Shown one piece after another: positions 24,500-37,775 of a stretch of 64,000 nucleotides of DNA (position 1 is its first letter; every line of letters starts with the position of its first letter). Where the stretch lies: assembly GCF_003576645.1 (NCBI RefSeq), contig NC_044919.1:31819899-31883898 (forward strand), in the 5' to 3' direction. The translations under genes and the position numbers were made by a program. Below the pieces are notes generated by a model, which saw only the letters and a list, made by a program, of their open reading frames with translations, did no database searches and was not told where the DNA came from. Source of the DNA: Ipomoea triloba (Eukaryota > Streptophyta > Magnoliopsida > Solanales > Convolvulaceae).

Positions 24500-26540
24500 C
24501 AATGAATCTAAAATCTCCACTCAAAATCTCTCATCAATGATCCCAACTCCCCCTTGCATAAACACAAGATTTTAGTGGAGAAGGTGGTGATGAATTGATG
24601 ATGAAGCCCTATGGACTCATCCACTGAATCCAACAATGGTGAATCTTTTTCATTTCATTTCATTTTTTTTTTCTTGGAGATGATGCAAATGAGAAAATAA
24701 AAAATAGGGTAAAACAATATGTGGAGGGTGGATCTAATCCACCGTTGTTTGTAATATTTTGTGCCGAATAATAATGCCAAGCTGTCGTATCACTCTTATC
24801 ATGCTGCGTGTGTGATTATAATTATGGTTTTTTTTAATAAATAAAATATTATTCCTGCTTGTACATACATATATATTTTTTTATTATATAAATCTTGTAC
24901 TGTCTAACTGATCCCATCTAAATAATCTGCTAATCAATTTAAAGGTGATTATAATAAATATAAAGAATTATTATATTTATCACGAATTTTTCTATGGCTC
25001 AGCATTGGTAATATCAAATATAACATTGATAATATCAGATATAACATGGACAATATATATAATTATATTACATACTATTGACATGATGCCTATAGTACTT
25101 TGTGAAGTCACAAATTTCATGAGAGCAACTAATGCTACATATGTTTTTGTTTTTGTTTTGTTTTTTTTTTTTGAATTGAAAACGGGAGGTGGGGATGATA
25201 ATACCTCAAAAAAGTATAATATTATAGTCTAGTAGAGGTATCACCGCCTCACCAACAAAGCGGGAACGAGATTTTCTGTAACAATGTTAGAGGTGGATAC
25301 TTGGGGTTCCTCCATTGGATGTAAAATAAAAAATATTTAAAAAAAATGCTAGAAGTGGATGCAAGAAAAAGGAGAATGAGGTGTACAATAGTCCGTTGTC
25401 TGAGAGTGCGTAGAGATTTTATGACTTTTCAAGGCTAAATTAATCTTTTAAAATAAAATCTAATAAGTTGATAATGAAACGCTACTCAACATTTCGAATT
25501 TTAACTAATTAGGGCCAACTAATTAATTAAGGGAAAAAAAGTTGTTTGCCAAACTTCCATTTCAACATGATCAAACAATTAAATTGTCAACATGATCAAA
25601 CAACTAAATTTGGTAAATCAAAAGGCCCTATGCGACAAGCTCGATTGAGAGAGTGTTGCCAATAATCGAACTAATGATCTTCTAGTACAAAAATCATGTT
25701 TCACCTACTCAATATAATATTATTAGCACCAGTATTGATCACTACCAACAAAAAATTAAAAAAAAATCTCTATTTACCACAAATTACAGTTTTAAAAAAT
25801 GCATTCCAAATGATATTTTCCTTTTAATCATATGATATTTTTTGTAGGTTTGTGTTAGCAAGGGATTGGAGAAAAGGATGAGGTGGATAAGATATTGAAG
25901 CAACTTGAACTTTTTCTTTGTGTATGATAATTGAAATTCTCTAGTGGAGTATCTTTTCAATTTCTTCATCAATTTGTCTACAAGTGTGAAAAAACGATGC
26001 TATCATAGCACTGTAGTAGATAATTTGATGTCTTATAAGTAGATTTCAATGTGAATCTTCTTGTCTTTATTCTTTGATAAATGTGTATAAAACAATACTA
26101 AATATATATCACCGAATCAACTCAATCATATTCAGTGAAGAGATAAAGCAATAGCTTAATTACTTGCTTAACGGAGGAGTATCACTACATTAATACAAAA
26201 ACTAAATGTTAAGATTGATTGAACTCTAGAGTACCATTACAAATCTTTGTCAAACAAAAATATATCCTAATTAGCTAGCTGACCAATCATTAACCGAAAG
26301 GTGTGTGTTGTGTGTGTGTGTTTTTTTTAATAGCTAATCATAACGAAACACGTTAAACAAAACATTTTTTTGGAGGATAAACTTAATGGATAGGGGAACA
26401 TCTAAAACCAACTAATAAAGGTTTTCACAGTTATGACCTCAAGCGCAACATCAATAAGTAATCGTTGAATAAACATGAGGGTATCTAAAGGCAACACGCT
26501 AAATAAAATATTTTTTATACAATAAATTAAAACAAAAACC
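24500..26540. other. 5' flank of the ETO1-like gene and gene-free AT-rich DNA
   Basis: 24500-24720 should carry the ETO1-like leader and promoter. Beyond it are short T- and A-runs and a SINE-like scrap at 25210-25275. No coding signal. Confidence 0.45.
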
Positions 26541-27240
26541 TACACAAACTAAAGGCACCAATAATGTCAGCAAAAAAAAAAAAAGTGATTGAACCTCTCT
26601 CAGTGAGGTTTCCAAACTATGAGGGCCTTGATGCGTTGAAGAATTATGTACTTCATCCACTCATAATAGATATTCGATCCACCGATATATCATATAGAGT
26701 TTCTTTTGTTAAAACTATATCAAACTAACGAAATCAAGTCAGACACCAACAATATCAACAACAAAAAAGTGCGTAATTGAATCCCTCTTAGGCCTTCTCC
26801 AATAGAGTAAATTTTGGTGTAGATTTTGAGGAGATTTTGTAAGTGTGATTATGAAAGAGAGGATGAGGTGGAAGAAAAAAAAAAGGAAAAAAAAAATATA
26901 TAAAACAAAGCTGACTCAAAAAAATAAAAAAATAAAAAAAAAATAAAAAGTAGATTAATGCGCTCGCCTGGGCGCATCACTACGCCTCACGCCAGTGAGG
27001 CGCAGTGATGAAGCCCACAGGTGGGGCCCACATGGCCTGCAAAATTTTGAATTTTGCAGGAGAAATATCTTACTAAATTTCACCTTCCACATTTGTCCAA
27101 AGTCTGACTCCAAAATTTTATTTTCTTAAAACTTGTGCCAATTCCCACTATTGGAGATGGCCTTAGTGGGGATTCCAAAATTTGTGGGCCTTGATGTAGT
27201 AAGGAATTATATATATCGTCATCCATTCAGTATTGATAGT
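26541..27240. repeat. Tandem segment interrupted by a MITE
   Basis: 26541-26700 and 26730-26790 plus 27163-27240 are diverged copies of the same sequence: a CACCAA-AATATCA..CAA-rich stretch, GTGATTGAACC / GCGTAATTGAATCC, GAGGTTTCCAAA / GGGGATTCCAAA, GGGCCTTGATG, GAATTAT, CATCCA. The second copy is split by the element at 26791-27162. Confidence 0.65.
26791..27162. mobile_element. PIF/Harbinger-type MITE, 372 bp, TTA target duplication
   Basis: Inverted ends GGCCTTCTCCAATAG and CTATTGGAGATGGCC, flanked on each side by TTA, the target duplication typical of PIF/Harbinger elements. A GC-rich palindromic core at about 26965-27010 contains GCCTCACGCCAGTGAGGC. No transposase. Confidence 0.8.
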
Positions 27241-27249
27241 GTAAATACG

Positions 27250-27840
27250 TTGTGATGTCCCAAAACCTACGAACTAAGGGGTCGGGTTGTATTTGGGCCC
27301 TATTACAGTCCGTTTGTTGGTTTAAGTCTCGAGCTCAATAAATGATGTATTGGGGTCAGAGAATCCCGAGCTAATATGTGGTAGGTGAAAATGTCATAAA
27401 GTCCCTCCCTTTTTTGCATTAAATGCGGTATTTAAATATAGCGGAGGAAGGGAAACACATGCCAGGCTCTCGGCATGACGACACGTGTTGTACATGCAGT
27501 CAGTGGGTACGGGAACATCGTCGATAGCCACGTGCGCTTAGATCCCTGATCGCCCATTAGGATGGGGTTTTGTTAGGCCAAGAATCTAAGCCTAAACACT
27601 CAAGTAGCCCTGTTCGAGATGATCGTCTCAATCTAAACAGGTTGAGGTCAGTCCCTAAACAGCAAAGCGCTACTGCAATCCTTATTTAGCTCGATTATGG
27701 CATTTAGATCGGGAATATCAAGCTTATGGTCAGTTAAAGTCGGGGAATGATTCCCCTCGATGACATGACCAGATACTGAGCATGTATAGGATACATAGAG
27801 GGAGGTATACTCAGAAAATATTCTCTATCAAGTTAGATTC
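27250..27840. repeat. Unclassified LTR-like stretch
   Basis: Starts TGATGTCCCAAAACC and has a base composition unlike its AT-rich flanks, with CCACGTGCGC and AGCCCTGTTCGAGATGATCG blocks and no open frame. Resembles an LTR or its remnant; ends and target duplication could not be fixed. Confidence 0.35.
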
Positions 27841-29295
27841 GCCAATGTAAAATACAAAGTTTCTTTTATTGAAAGTTGAAACACACAATCATTTCTAAAC
27901 AATTAGTTGGCAACCACTCTGTATGCAGCCGTGGTTCAGTTCACAATTGGATATCAAATGTTGGAAGCAAACCAAAACCACAACATTAAAATTTCCAAAT
28001 TAAAACCAGACCAATGGTTGGAAATAGCCAAAATTTGGTTCACCAAATTCACAAGACAGACATACATACATACATACAATGAATCTCCACCTGTTAAACA
28101 GTGGCTGCAGACACTAAGAAAGACATATTATATATTATTATCATTTTCAGGTGATATAAAAACTGGGTTTTGGATACACAGATCAGATCAGACCAGCTGT
28201 TGAAGGTTAGACGTGAGAAAATGTTTTATCATTAAATAATTGTGAACAGGTAAGGGACAGGGACAAGGACCCTTAAGACCAAGATAATTGCAAGCTCTGA
28301 CAACAACAATTAGATCTAAGAAAAACAATAATATTCTTCTTTTTTCTTATTTTTCTTAATTGAATTAAAATGATGTTTATGGTGGCAACTCCTTCCACGT
28401 CCGACCACTCAGCTCTTTTTTTATTTATATATTGGTTTAATTATTTCAGTACAGTTGGTGGATATATCCATACATATAAAACAAAACTTTTCTCCAGAGT
28501 TTTGTATATGTTTGGAACTACTGTTACTTATTATTGCATACCAAAATTTTGTGCAGGTACGAAAAAGATCAAATTTTCAGGCATTATTGTCACGTGTTAA
28601 GCTGTTTTGTTTATGTATTGCCTTCATTGATATTACCGAGAATTAAACTCGCGACCTTTAGATATAAATATCATGTTTTACTCATTGAAGTGATTGAACC
28701 GCTCATTTTGAAGCAAGAGTTTTTTCCTTTTTTTTTGAGTGATGAGAGAGACGTGCAATGACTACTTTGAATGTGTACAGAGAGTAAATCTCATATTGTG
28801 ACCTAGTCATCAAAATTCAAAGGATCACCAAGAGGTAAAATTAATTTAGATTGTTCATAATTGACCGGTTCAAATAAAGAAGACCATCCACTAGACAATT
28901 CCTGCTGAGAGTTTCTTTTCTTTATTAAAAAAAAAAAAACTTTTTCTTCTTAGAATAGAGTGTTTCAAAATTTGGTTTGTTGTATAAGATGACACTTAAA
29001 TTAAATATTATTTTGCTCAAGTTTTAAATTTAAAAAAAAATGCTATTTTCCTAATCAACTTGATGTGGCAGTGAGTCAGTGGCAAAGGCCTTGTGCTGAT
29101 ATATCCATAATTTCCTCTCATATCCATATTTTACTTTGACCCAAAGGGTAACTCAAATGACAAATGAATTTTTTCGTAGAGACAATTCTTGAAATAATTT
29201 TAATTCAATTCTTATAAGTAACAATTTCCCTTGAGCCAATACGTACCTACTCGGCTACTCATGTGACTTTCGAAGCAAAACCTTTCCTTGATTAA
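27841..29295. other. Intergenic, no gene seen
   Basis: AT-rich. A reversed SINE-like piece lies at 28625-28715 (AATTAAACTCGCGACCTTT). No gene supported. Confidence 0.4.
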
Positions 29296-29297
29296 TA

Positions 29298-29960
29298 GTG
29301 TGTTTGGAAACCCGGAAAATGATTTCTGGAAATCATTTTCCGGGTTTTTGGTGTTTGGGAAGGAGGGAAAAATAGAGTCAATGGAAATGAACTTCTTGGT
29401 CAATGGAAAATAAGCTCAATTTTATGAAAAATGACTTCCTTTTTTTTTGGGGGGAAGTCATTTTCCTGAAGTTTGCTTCTTCCTTCTCCTTTGCTTCTTC
29501 CATCTCCTTATGCCTCCTAAATGCTTTAACTTCTTCATCTTCTTGACATCTTCAACTTTTTCTTTTTGTTTTTAAGTAATAATTTATTTTTTTATTATGA
29601 GATAGATATTATGAGTTTTATTTTTTTTATTTGACATCTGAAATCAGTCGGCCACTTTTATTTTTTATTTTTTTTATGAGATAGATATTATTTTGTTGTG
29701 ATTTTTTTTTTTTGTGATTATTTTATTTTTTGGATTGTATATTTGTTATAAATGTTGTTACATTTAAACAAATTAATTAAAATATTCAATTATATAATTC
29801 TGTTCATTTTCCTACTCATTTTCTGGAAAATGAGCCAAACACACCAACACAGTTTTCTGTTCTACAGCCAAACACAAGAAAGGAAAATATTTTCTGGAAA
29901 ATGACTCATTTTCCAGAAATCATTTTCCAGAAACCATTTTCCTGCTTTCCAAACACACCC
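29298..29960. mobile_element. MITE with GTGTGTTTGGAAA termini, about 660 bp
   Basis: Left end GTGTGTTTGGAAACC, right end GCTTTCCAAACACACCC, flanked by TA. The subterminal GGAAAATGATTTCTGGAAAT is repeated in inverted form (CAGAAATCATTTTCCAGAAA). The element at 40760-41367 has related ends. No transposase. Confidence 0.75.
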
Positions 29961-30113
29961 TAAGAGTATGACTCTATGTTTTCAGTTAGAGGATATAATT
30001 ACACATTTTCATTGACAAACAACTAAAAGGTTACCTTCATTTTCAGAATTGGATAGCCATGATTGTCTTGTTTGTTGATGGACATATAGTGACTATTTAG
30101 AGAACCTTAGGGG

Positions 30114-30279
30114 TGTGCAACTTTGGTAAAAATTCGATTAATCGACTGAACCGAAGAATTTTGATTAACCCTTCTTTAAATCGAAATACTTGGATTGGTT
30201 CAGTTAATAGTTAAAGATTTTAAAGGTTTTATAAAATTTCGATTAACGGTTAATTCGGTTAAAAAATATTGGTTAACCG

Positions 30280-30354
<75 letters not shown>

Positions 30355-30663
30355 NATATATAGTTTGATTAATTATTATTTATACTTACACTTTTTAAAT
30401 TTGTGTTTTTATATTTGTAGTGTTATTATTGTATTGTTATTGTATATTTCTTTTATAGATTTATTATTATATGCATTGATGTAATTGGTAATGTTAATTT
30501 TATTTATAATTTAAGAATTTAAAATTTAGCTAAAAACTTTTGGTTAATCGGTTTATCAATCGATAATAAAAAAAGCTTCAGTTCGATTAATTCGGTAGTA
30601 AAAAGATCTGTTCGGTTAACAGTTAAAGTTTTAAAAATTTCGGTTTACCGAATGCACACCCCT
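30114..30663. mobile_element. MITE with GGGGTGTGCA / TGCACACCCC termini, about 550 bp
   Basis: Perfect 10-bp terminal inverted repeats flanked by TA on both sides. Long subterminal inverted stretches (TTCGATTAATCG..., CGGTTAACCGAA type). A (TA)n tract with a single N at 30355 splits the core. Confidence 0.8.
30283..30362. repeat. (TA)n microsatellite with single N
   Basis: TA tract interrupted by one N at 30355, an assembly join or unresolved length. Confidence 0.9.
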
Positions 30664-31947
30664 AGAGATTCTCATTGATTTTTTTATTTTTATTTTTTTA
30701 GTTTGAGGATCTAATTACACTATTTGTTAAACGTAGGAATGCAGGATGTATATTTGATATTTTAAAAACAAAAATTAAATAAAGTGGGAAAAGAAAAGTA
30801 CTCCGTAACATTTTAGCATGATGCTGTGAACGATTTGATCAAGAGAGTAATTTCAGCATTGAAAATTGACATAAAGTAAACTGCAAAATAGTGAAATCCA
30901 CCCCCTCTATGCTGGAAGGGAATCGTGAAAGATTCATAAACTCCATCCTACATTTGACTTTGCTAAAACATAATTAGCGCACACCCACAGATTACAGCCA
31001 GTTTTTGTCGACAACAACAATAATAATGTTAGTCGGTCCATCCATAATTTTTACACACCACGCCACCATCTCATTGTTGGATCCACAATCGTTATTTAAA
31101 TGCCCATTTTTAGTAAAATTAGTATATTGTTATTTTAATGGGCAAAGTACCACAATAAATTAAATCAATTTAAATTATTCATAGCTGAACGGCTCAATCA
31201 AGAATACCAATAAACAACTCAACAGTCCGATCAATTTGATTGGGTCGTCCTCAACCATGCACTTACTTAATCTTTGATTTATGACAAAGTCTGTAGTCAC
31301 TACTTAAATATGTATTATGTAAAACTTATTTATAATCCTAATCAACAAAAAAATTACAAAATGGTAAATTCACATAAATTGTTCCAAATACCTTGTGGTC
31401 CAGCGGGTGACTCTCTTAAATGGGAGGTTATGGGAGGCGATATTAAACTGTTTATAATTGATTGATTCAAAGAAAAAATTGATACTCGAAATTAGAACAG
31501 GACCTACTTAATCTTACTTTCATTTTAGATTTGTGACTAAATTCTGCAAGCAATGATATTATGATACAGAGCATTTGCTAATGTTGTAAACAGAACATCA
31601 TTTGACTTGAGCATTTCACATTCCACCGAAACGTGTCAGCCACGTGCCATGCCTTTCCTCAGTTCAATGAACTAAATCAGATGCATGCAAAGCAAGTGAG
31701 TCATGCCACTTGTAAATTACTCTATTTTCAATTTCTCAAATATTTACATTATTTTTTAAGGTTAACCTATAATTGACTTCTATTTGAGATTTTATATTTC
31801 TATATATTTTATCTTTTTGTCAAAATAATAATAATAATTGAAAGACATTTTTGTTACAAGTCACTTTTTTTGTCATTATTTAAAAATAATAATAAAAAAA
31901 AAACTAGTCAATATAATCAAAATATTCTTTGAGATTCTTGCTTTTAG

Positions 31948-32039
<92 letters not shown>

Positions 32040-33300
32040 TTGCTTTTTTCAGTTTTAGAAACACGAGAAAAGATTTTTTTTTTTTAAATAAATCTTATAT
32101 GGAGTATATGGAGTATAAAACATAAAGAAATTTAACACGAGAACAAGTCATTTGAGAAAATTTCTTATATTACATATATGGAGTATAAAACATAAAGGTT
32201 TAAAAAAAATAAAAAAAAATAACGAGATCACATTAATTCAAATTAGAACAATGTATATCAACATTAAGTACCTTGTGGTCTAATGACACTTTACATGGTA
32301 CAAAATCAAACACAAAATTAACGGGATAGTGTTTAGCATTAACCTGTTCTAAGTCATTAACGGATTGACCGTTCAAAACCCATTAATATTAGGATTAAAT
32401 ATGATTTTTAGATATTAATTTATATTATTATTTTATGAATATTATAGTATGTTATGAATGAATTAATTAATTATATTTACTATTTTGTTGATTTAATTGT
32501 AGATTTTAAAAAAATCTAAAGTTTTATTTTATAAAAAAAATTTAATTAACATTTCTAAAGTGTCATATCTTGTCTAATGAATAAAAATTATGTTAACTAT
32601 AACACGTTTAAAATTATAACTCATTAGTTTTAATAAGTTGGTGTCCGTGTTCAACCTTATTATATTCGTGTCATTATTGTGTTAATACGAATCTATTTAC
32701 ACAAATTGACAAGTCTATCCGGTTGCATAAAATATTATCATTAGAGGTTGACAAGTATCGGCACAAGTATCTAATACAACCCAAATATGAAATATCATTA
32801 TAAAGTTATGTCTAGCACATCAATGTTGGGTTTGTATGTTTGGCTCGTGTGGTAGCCTAAAACTTTGATGATTTTTGTATGTTTAGCTCGTGTGGTAGTC
32901 TAAAATTTTGTACTCAAGATTTGTTATAGTATAAATATTGTTGGTGGTGGTCCTGTGGTTTTTCCTCGTGATTTTGAGGTTTTCCACATAAATTGTGTGT
33001 CACTCATATTTATTTATTTTTTGACTATTGTGTTATCTTGTATTTGTGCACCGTACCGAATCTGTGATTTTCATTTGTCACAGCAAGTTGGATTTTCCCA
33101 ACAATCAACACATAAGAAATTCCTATAATATAAATATGTAATTATAAATTTACCCATTACATTCATATACTAATAAAATACTCCTAAAAAGTAAAAACTC
33201 TCGGTTGAGTCCATTCCGTCCAAGCTCAAACAATTCTAAACTTCAACCAGTCGAACTTGATTTTTTTAAAGGTTAAAATCGAGCTTTAAACACACCATAA
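30664..33300. other. Gene-free AT-rich DNA with SINE fragments
   Basis: A short SINE fragment at 31389-31470 (CCTTGTGGTCCAGCGGGTGA, GGAGGCGATATTAA) matches the head and middle of the element at 46975-47110; a second head-only piece is at 32271-32300 (CCTTGTGGTCTAATGACAC). A (TA)n tract is at 31951-32037. No genes seen. Confidence 0.5.
31951..32037. repeat. (TA)n microsatellite
   Basis: About 87 bp of uninterrupted TA. Confidence 0.95.
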
Positions 33301-33733
33301 GGATGTGTTTGGTTTGCACATTGGATGATTGGAATGAGAATTTGGTAATGGTAATAGGTTTTAGTGAAAGTATTTTGTATGTTTGGTAGTAGAGTGGAAA
33401 TGGAATGATTACTAATATTAATAGCTGTGTATGACCTTGTAATGGAAATAAAAATTTAAAAGATGTAAAAAAAAAAAAATCAAGGCAATTGATCATAATA
33501 AAATGGCCCCAAAGTGCCAATGTGAACAAAAAAATCAAAACAAAAATCTAATTCAAACTTAAAAATTAAATTACCAATAAGATGAAATGATACATATTTT
33601 TAATTAAGGAATGAGACTTTTAATTGAAAGGGTAATTAAATCCATAGTAACGTTTTAAAATGTTGTTAATCAAACACTAACTATGACTTTGATTCCTATT
33701 CATAGTATGTAAACCATAAACCAAACACAATCC
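33301..33733. mobile_element. MITE with GGATGTGTTTGGTTT termini, about 430 bp
   Basis: Left end GGATGTGTTTGGTTTGCA; right end AAACCAAACACAATCCC is its imperfect inverted repeat. AT-rich core with no coding capacity. Confidence 0.65.
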
Positions 33734-34201
33734 CAAGTGTTTATATCTAACTCTATTTAATTAGACCTCTAACTCATACAAAAACACCAACATGTGCAAT
33801 GAAATATACCTAAAATAGTTTGATGTTGAGTCTCGAAGCAAAATTAATACTCCGTACAATTTATCTCCTCATGAACTTAGAGATCAAATTCATGGGATTT
33901 AGAATATAGTCAAGCAAAGCCAGAAACTGGAGCATGGATATACTCTGTAATAATTATATAAATATGTTCTTTTATACCGTTGAGATTTATTGATTATTTT
34001 TACAGACTATATATATGGGCATGATGACTTGAGAACCAGAAACTTAACAGTGTTCAGAAACTCTCAAGAAAGTCACAGAGCCCAGTCCTCACACTATCAG
34101 CAGGCTGTTCTCAAGCCATCTGAAACTGTACATATTATACACATTCTGGTGAACAAATAATGAGCTTCAGAATCCACACCTTCTTCCTTCTCCTGTGTTA
34201 C

Positions 34202-36898
34202 TCAAAGCATTTTCATTATCCAAAGCCTGTGTTTCTTTATATACAGATAAACGAGGCACGGGCCAACCAATTCTGCGTCTGAGAGGCGTTTGCAGAGGTT
34301 GAGATAAGTCTCGAGCCCTCCCGACTGTTGGATGCTTCGTCTTAGTCCCTGAAGGACAGCCGCTCTGTCCAAAAACTGCGGGTGCAGACCCAAGTCGAGC
34401 ATTTTCGTTAGTGTTTCTGCAGCATTCTCAAAATGCCCGCCTTTGATGTAGCCTCTCATCAGCCAAGACAGAGTTTTTTTCTTCTGCAGAGAACTCGATG
34501 TCTCCATTCTGGTGAGTAGTCTTCCTATGGCGCCCGCTTCCTTTTGGGAGGCGCATATAGCTAATACAATGTCATAAAGGTCTCTGTTAACTTCTTTACC
34601 AATAAGCTTCATTTGCCACAAGTGTCTCTCGGCGTCGACTCCATGGCCCGAGCATATGTACATTGCAAGAAGCCTCTCGTGAACCACCCCGTAGAGGGAT
34701 GGACCGCCCTCTTGAATTGCCCAATTGGACAAGCGCACGCCATCAGCCAGAAGATCTGACTGGTATTTCTCTATGGAAGCAACATTTTCGACATCCAGCT
34801 CAGCAACTAGACCGGCTTTTGTGAAATTCTTTAGCTTCCGTAGAGCTTTTCCAAATTCATTTAGCTCTTTTACCACAGCGGTCATTGCAATTAAATAGCT
34901 GTATACCTCTGGCTTCAATCCACAATCTCTCATGTTAACCACTAATTCCACTGCCTCTCGGTAATTCCCTTCCTCCTGACAGAAGTATTTATCACCGTTA
35001 GGAAGAACATTAAATTGAAAATTTTAAAAGCAACCAAAATAGTTGCAATAGAAATACTTTCAAGTAAAAGATGCAACTAATAATTTTTGCTAATTCCTAG
35101 ATCATGGAAACAATGGGTAGTATCATAGATTTGCAAACCCCAGAGAGTGAAAATAAAAGAAACACTTCTCATTTTAAACTATGCATAACGAGGCAGAACC
35201 ATGGATCTAATTATCTGATCTTGAATCATAAAGATGGGGGAACCCCAGCAAAGTTAGGTTGTTTGGTAACCACAAGATTCCAAGTTCGACTCTTAGTGGG
35301 AGCGGCCTATTGACCTACTTGGTTTGAGCTGGTCAGCTATGGGCAACCTAGGCTGGTTTATCTCCTTGTGGTCCTTTGCCGGCTAGGGTCACAAAGCGAG
35401 GTTTACCCAGTGCACACCCTCAGGTAGTGGCTGCGAGTTTCCCTTATCACCCAAAGACAGATTTAATCATGTTGAGTACAAATAATTTACTAAGATGAGA
35501 ACTTTTTATGCCTTGGAAGTTGGAACTCATCCTGCTGCCAATAGTAACCATGTCTGACAAATAATGCGTTAATGAACACAGGAAAACTAAAACGGTGACA
35601 TTATTAATCCTATCTTGCCAAGTATCTGAACATAACATAGTGTTCACAATGCAGAACATTAAGAGCATTTCACTTCACCTAGACAACTAAAGTTGAATGG
35701 CATATTCCCATGGTGCGGATAACAGGGTTCCAATAATTGCAGCAATACAAACTGCTAAATTTCTGGGTTGATACTGATTACAGTACAGTCATAGATCAGA
35801 TTTCAGAGTCAAGAATAATTTTTGTTTAAAAGGAAATCTTAAATATTGTATAGATTGCTCGACAGAAAATCAAAAATTAATGGAAGCAAACATAACGGGC
35901 AACGGCTATATAATTTTCAATTCAATTGAAAGAGAAGTGTCCAAACCAATGAAGTTTGTGAAGACTACCTTTGTGGCAAAAACAACTTCAAGAATTTTGT
36001 CAGACACTTCGACAATAATACAGTTAGCACAGTTCTATGCAATTTAAATTACAAGAAGATACACTTTCTACATACACTAAAACAGCAATTGGACCACAAA
36101 ATATAAGGCAACCATCAAAATAAACCGAATGCTAAAAGAAGGCATAGATCATACCATCATCTTCCAAGCAAGAAAGCCTGTTGGACCACCCTTGTGCCCT
36201 TCAGAATCACCGACAGAGTAAGCAATCTGCCTCTTAAGCACCTCCTTCACAAACGCCACAGCTCCCTCCTTCTCACCGGCCTCCCAGTACAAAGAAACCA
36301 CCTTCTCAATCATACTAAAGCTCGGCTTTAACCCTACACAGTCCATGTCCACCAGAAGGTCAACCACGTCCCCACTCTCACTCTTCGACTCAATCAACTT
36401 CTTAACCCACCCACACATTATCGAAATCATGAGCTCCATTGTTTCCTCGTCAACTCTATTCTCCTTCCTAAGCCACTCAAACACCTCCAATGCACACCAC
36501 GAATCCCTCCCTTCCTGAGCAAAGTACACCAGAACCAATTGCAGCTCTCTGGCAGATAATTTCTCATTCATTTCCTCAAGCACATCAGAGGGCTCCCTCG
36601 TCATCCGTTCCAGTTCCTCAATCGCCTCGAAAAACCCTTCCCCCATTTCTTCCTCGTCATCACTGGTAACAAAGCTATCTAATTCAACCGAATTGAAAAG
36701 CCTGAATTCCCGAAATTTCCCCTTTCGAGGAACCGCAAAACTAGGGTTTTGACCCGACATGCAAGCTGAAACCCTGAAACAGGCATGAACTCTCAATTTC
36801 TGCCACTTCGGAGAATTGACAAAACCAGAGCCTCTTGAGGAACGACCTTGAGTCAATCCTAGATACGCAAGCGAAGCAATTTCATTGATGGTGGCCAT
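34202..36898 (-). CDS. PPR protein of the At2g30100 type, probably plastid-targeted, 2 exons, 505 aa
   Basis: Exon 1 36155-36898 (248 codons) and exon 2 34202-34975 (258 codons with stop), joined in phase 0 across a 1.18 kb intron that contains a SINE. The N-terminal 50 residues are Ser/Arg-rich and low in acidic residues, consistent with a chloroplast transit peptide. Degenerate PPR helical pairs follow (EVFEWLRKENRVDEETMELM, DCVGLKPSFSMIEKVVSLY, MRDCGLKPEVYSYLIAM, AAETLTKMLDLGLHPQFLDR). PPR proteins bind organelle RNA; the target is unknown here. Length and sequence pattern fit 'PPR-containing protein At2g30100, chloroplastic'. ATG at 36898 is the first in frame. In Arabidopsis its ortholog neighbours the LRR-Ubl gene; here the two are 31 kb apart on the same strand. 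Confidence 0.88.
35235..35455 (+). mobile_element. tRNA-derived SINE, near full length, in the PPR gene intron
   Basis: Head GTTTGGTAACCACAAGATTC followed by box-B-like AAGTTCGACTC, then the family blocks GCGGCCTATTGACCTACTTG, TTTATCTCCTTGTGGTC, TAGGGTCACAAAGCGAGG and the tail GTAGTGGCTGCGAGTTTCCC. The same family recurs at 17540, 20445, 49130, 50796 and 60063. Confidence 0.75.
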
Positions 36899-37775
36899 TC
36901 TCGCCAGAGATTTCTAGAGCTCTATAGCTCAAAATTCCCAGAATAAAGATAAAGGAGACAGGTTTTCTGCCAGAAAATTCCTTTCTATTGGCAGCAATTC
37001 ATAAAATTTCAAACTTTTTGTATCCACAAACAAGCTAGAAACACCGGAAACAATTAATTCGAGAAAAATCCAATTCAGTACACAAGATTCCAACCTTTCC
37101 GCTTCTGCAGATTAACAAAAACCTTGTCTTCTCAAAAACGATAATTTCGCAAACTACTGTAGAAAACTAAGAGATTTTCTTTGAATAAAGTTGAAGGAAA
37201 GATATACCATAAACTACAAAGCATTCTCAGCAACTCAAGATTCTGGGAATTTTCAATTTATGCAGCAAACCATAGCAAGACTTAGAAGGAAGACTACACA
37301 CCATAGCCGCACTGTTGCAGCGATAAGTTGTTGACGGTTCTTCGATCGTTTTAGTTTGCTACAATTGAGGAATCAAAGGATGTGAAATGACTTCGGTAGC
37401 CCTGGGAGGAAAGGTGTATCTGGTGGGTAGGATAAGGGATTCTACCGCTTGTCAGGTTTTGGCGCTAAACATGAATCACGCCATTGCTGTGTGGTGCACA
37501 GATCAATGGCGGAGATGAATCGGCGATGAAAATGGGGATTGGGGAATTAGAGTTCAACAAATTTCACTGTTTTTTAATTGGTTTACGATTGTTTATACGT
37601 CACTTTCTGTTTTTATCCACTTTCTAATTTCTAATGGATATACTGTCGGGCGGTTTCTTATGAAAATCATTTTTCCTTATTAATATTTAATTTTTTGTGT
37701 GAGGGTTAGTCATTTGTCTATTTATTTATTTACTTAGTCTAATTACAAATATTCTCAATTAGTTGACTAATAATA
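36899..37775. other. 5' flank of the PPR gene
   Basis: Upstream region of the minus-strand PPR gene, probably with its leader and promoter. No gene seen. Confidence 0.45.
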
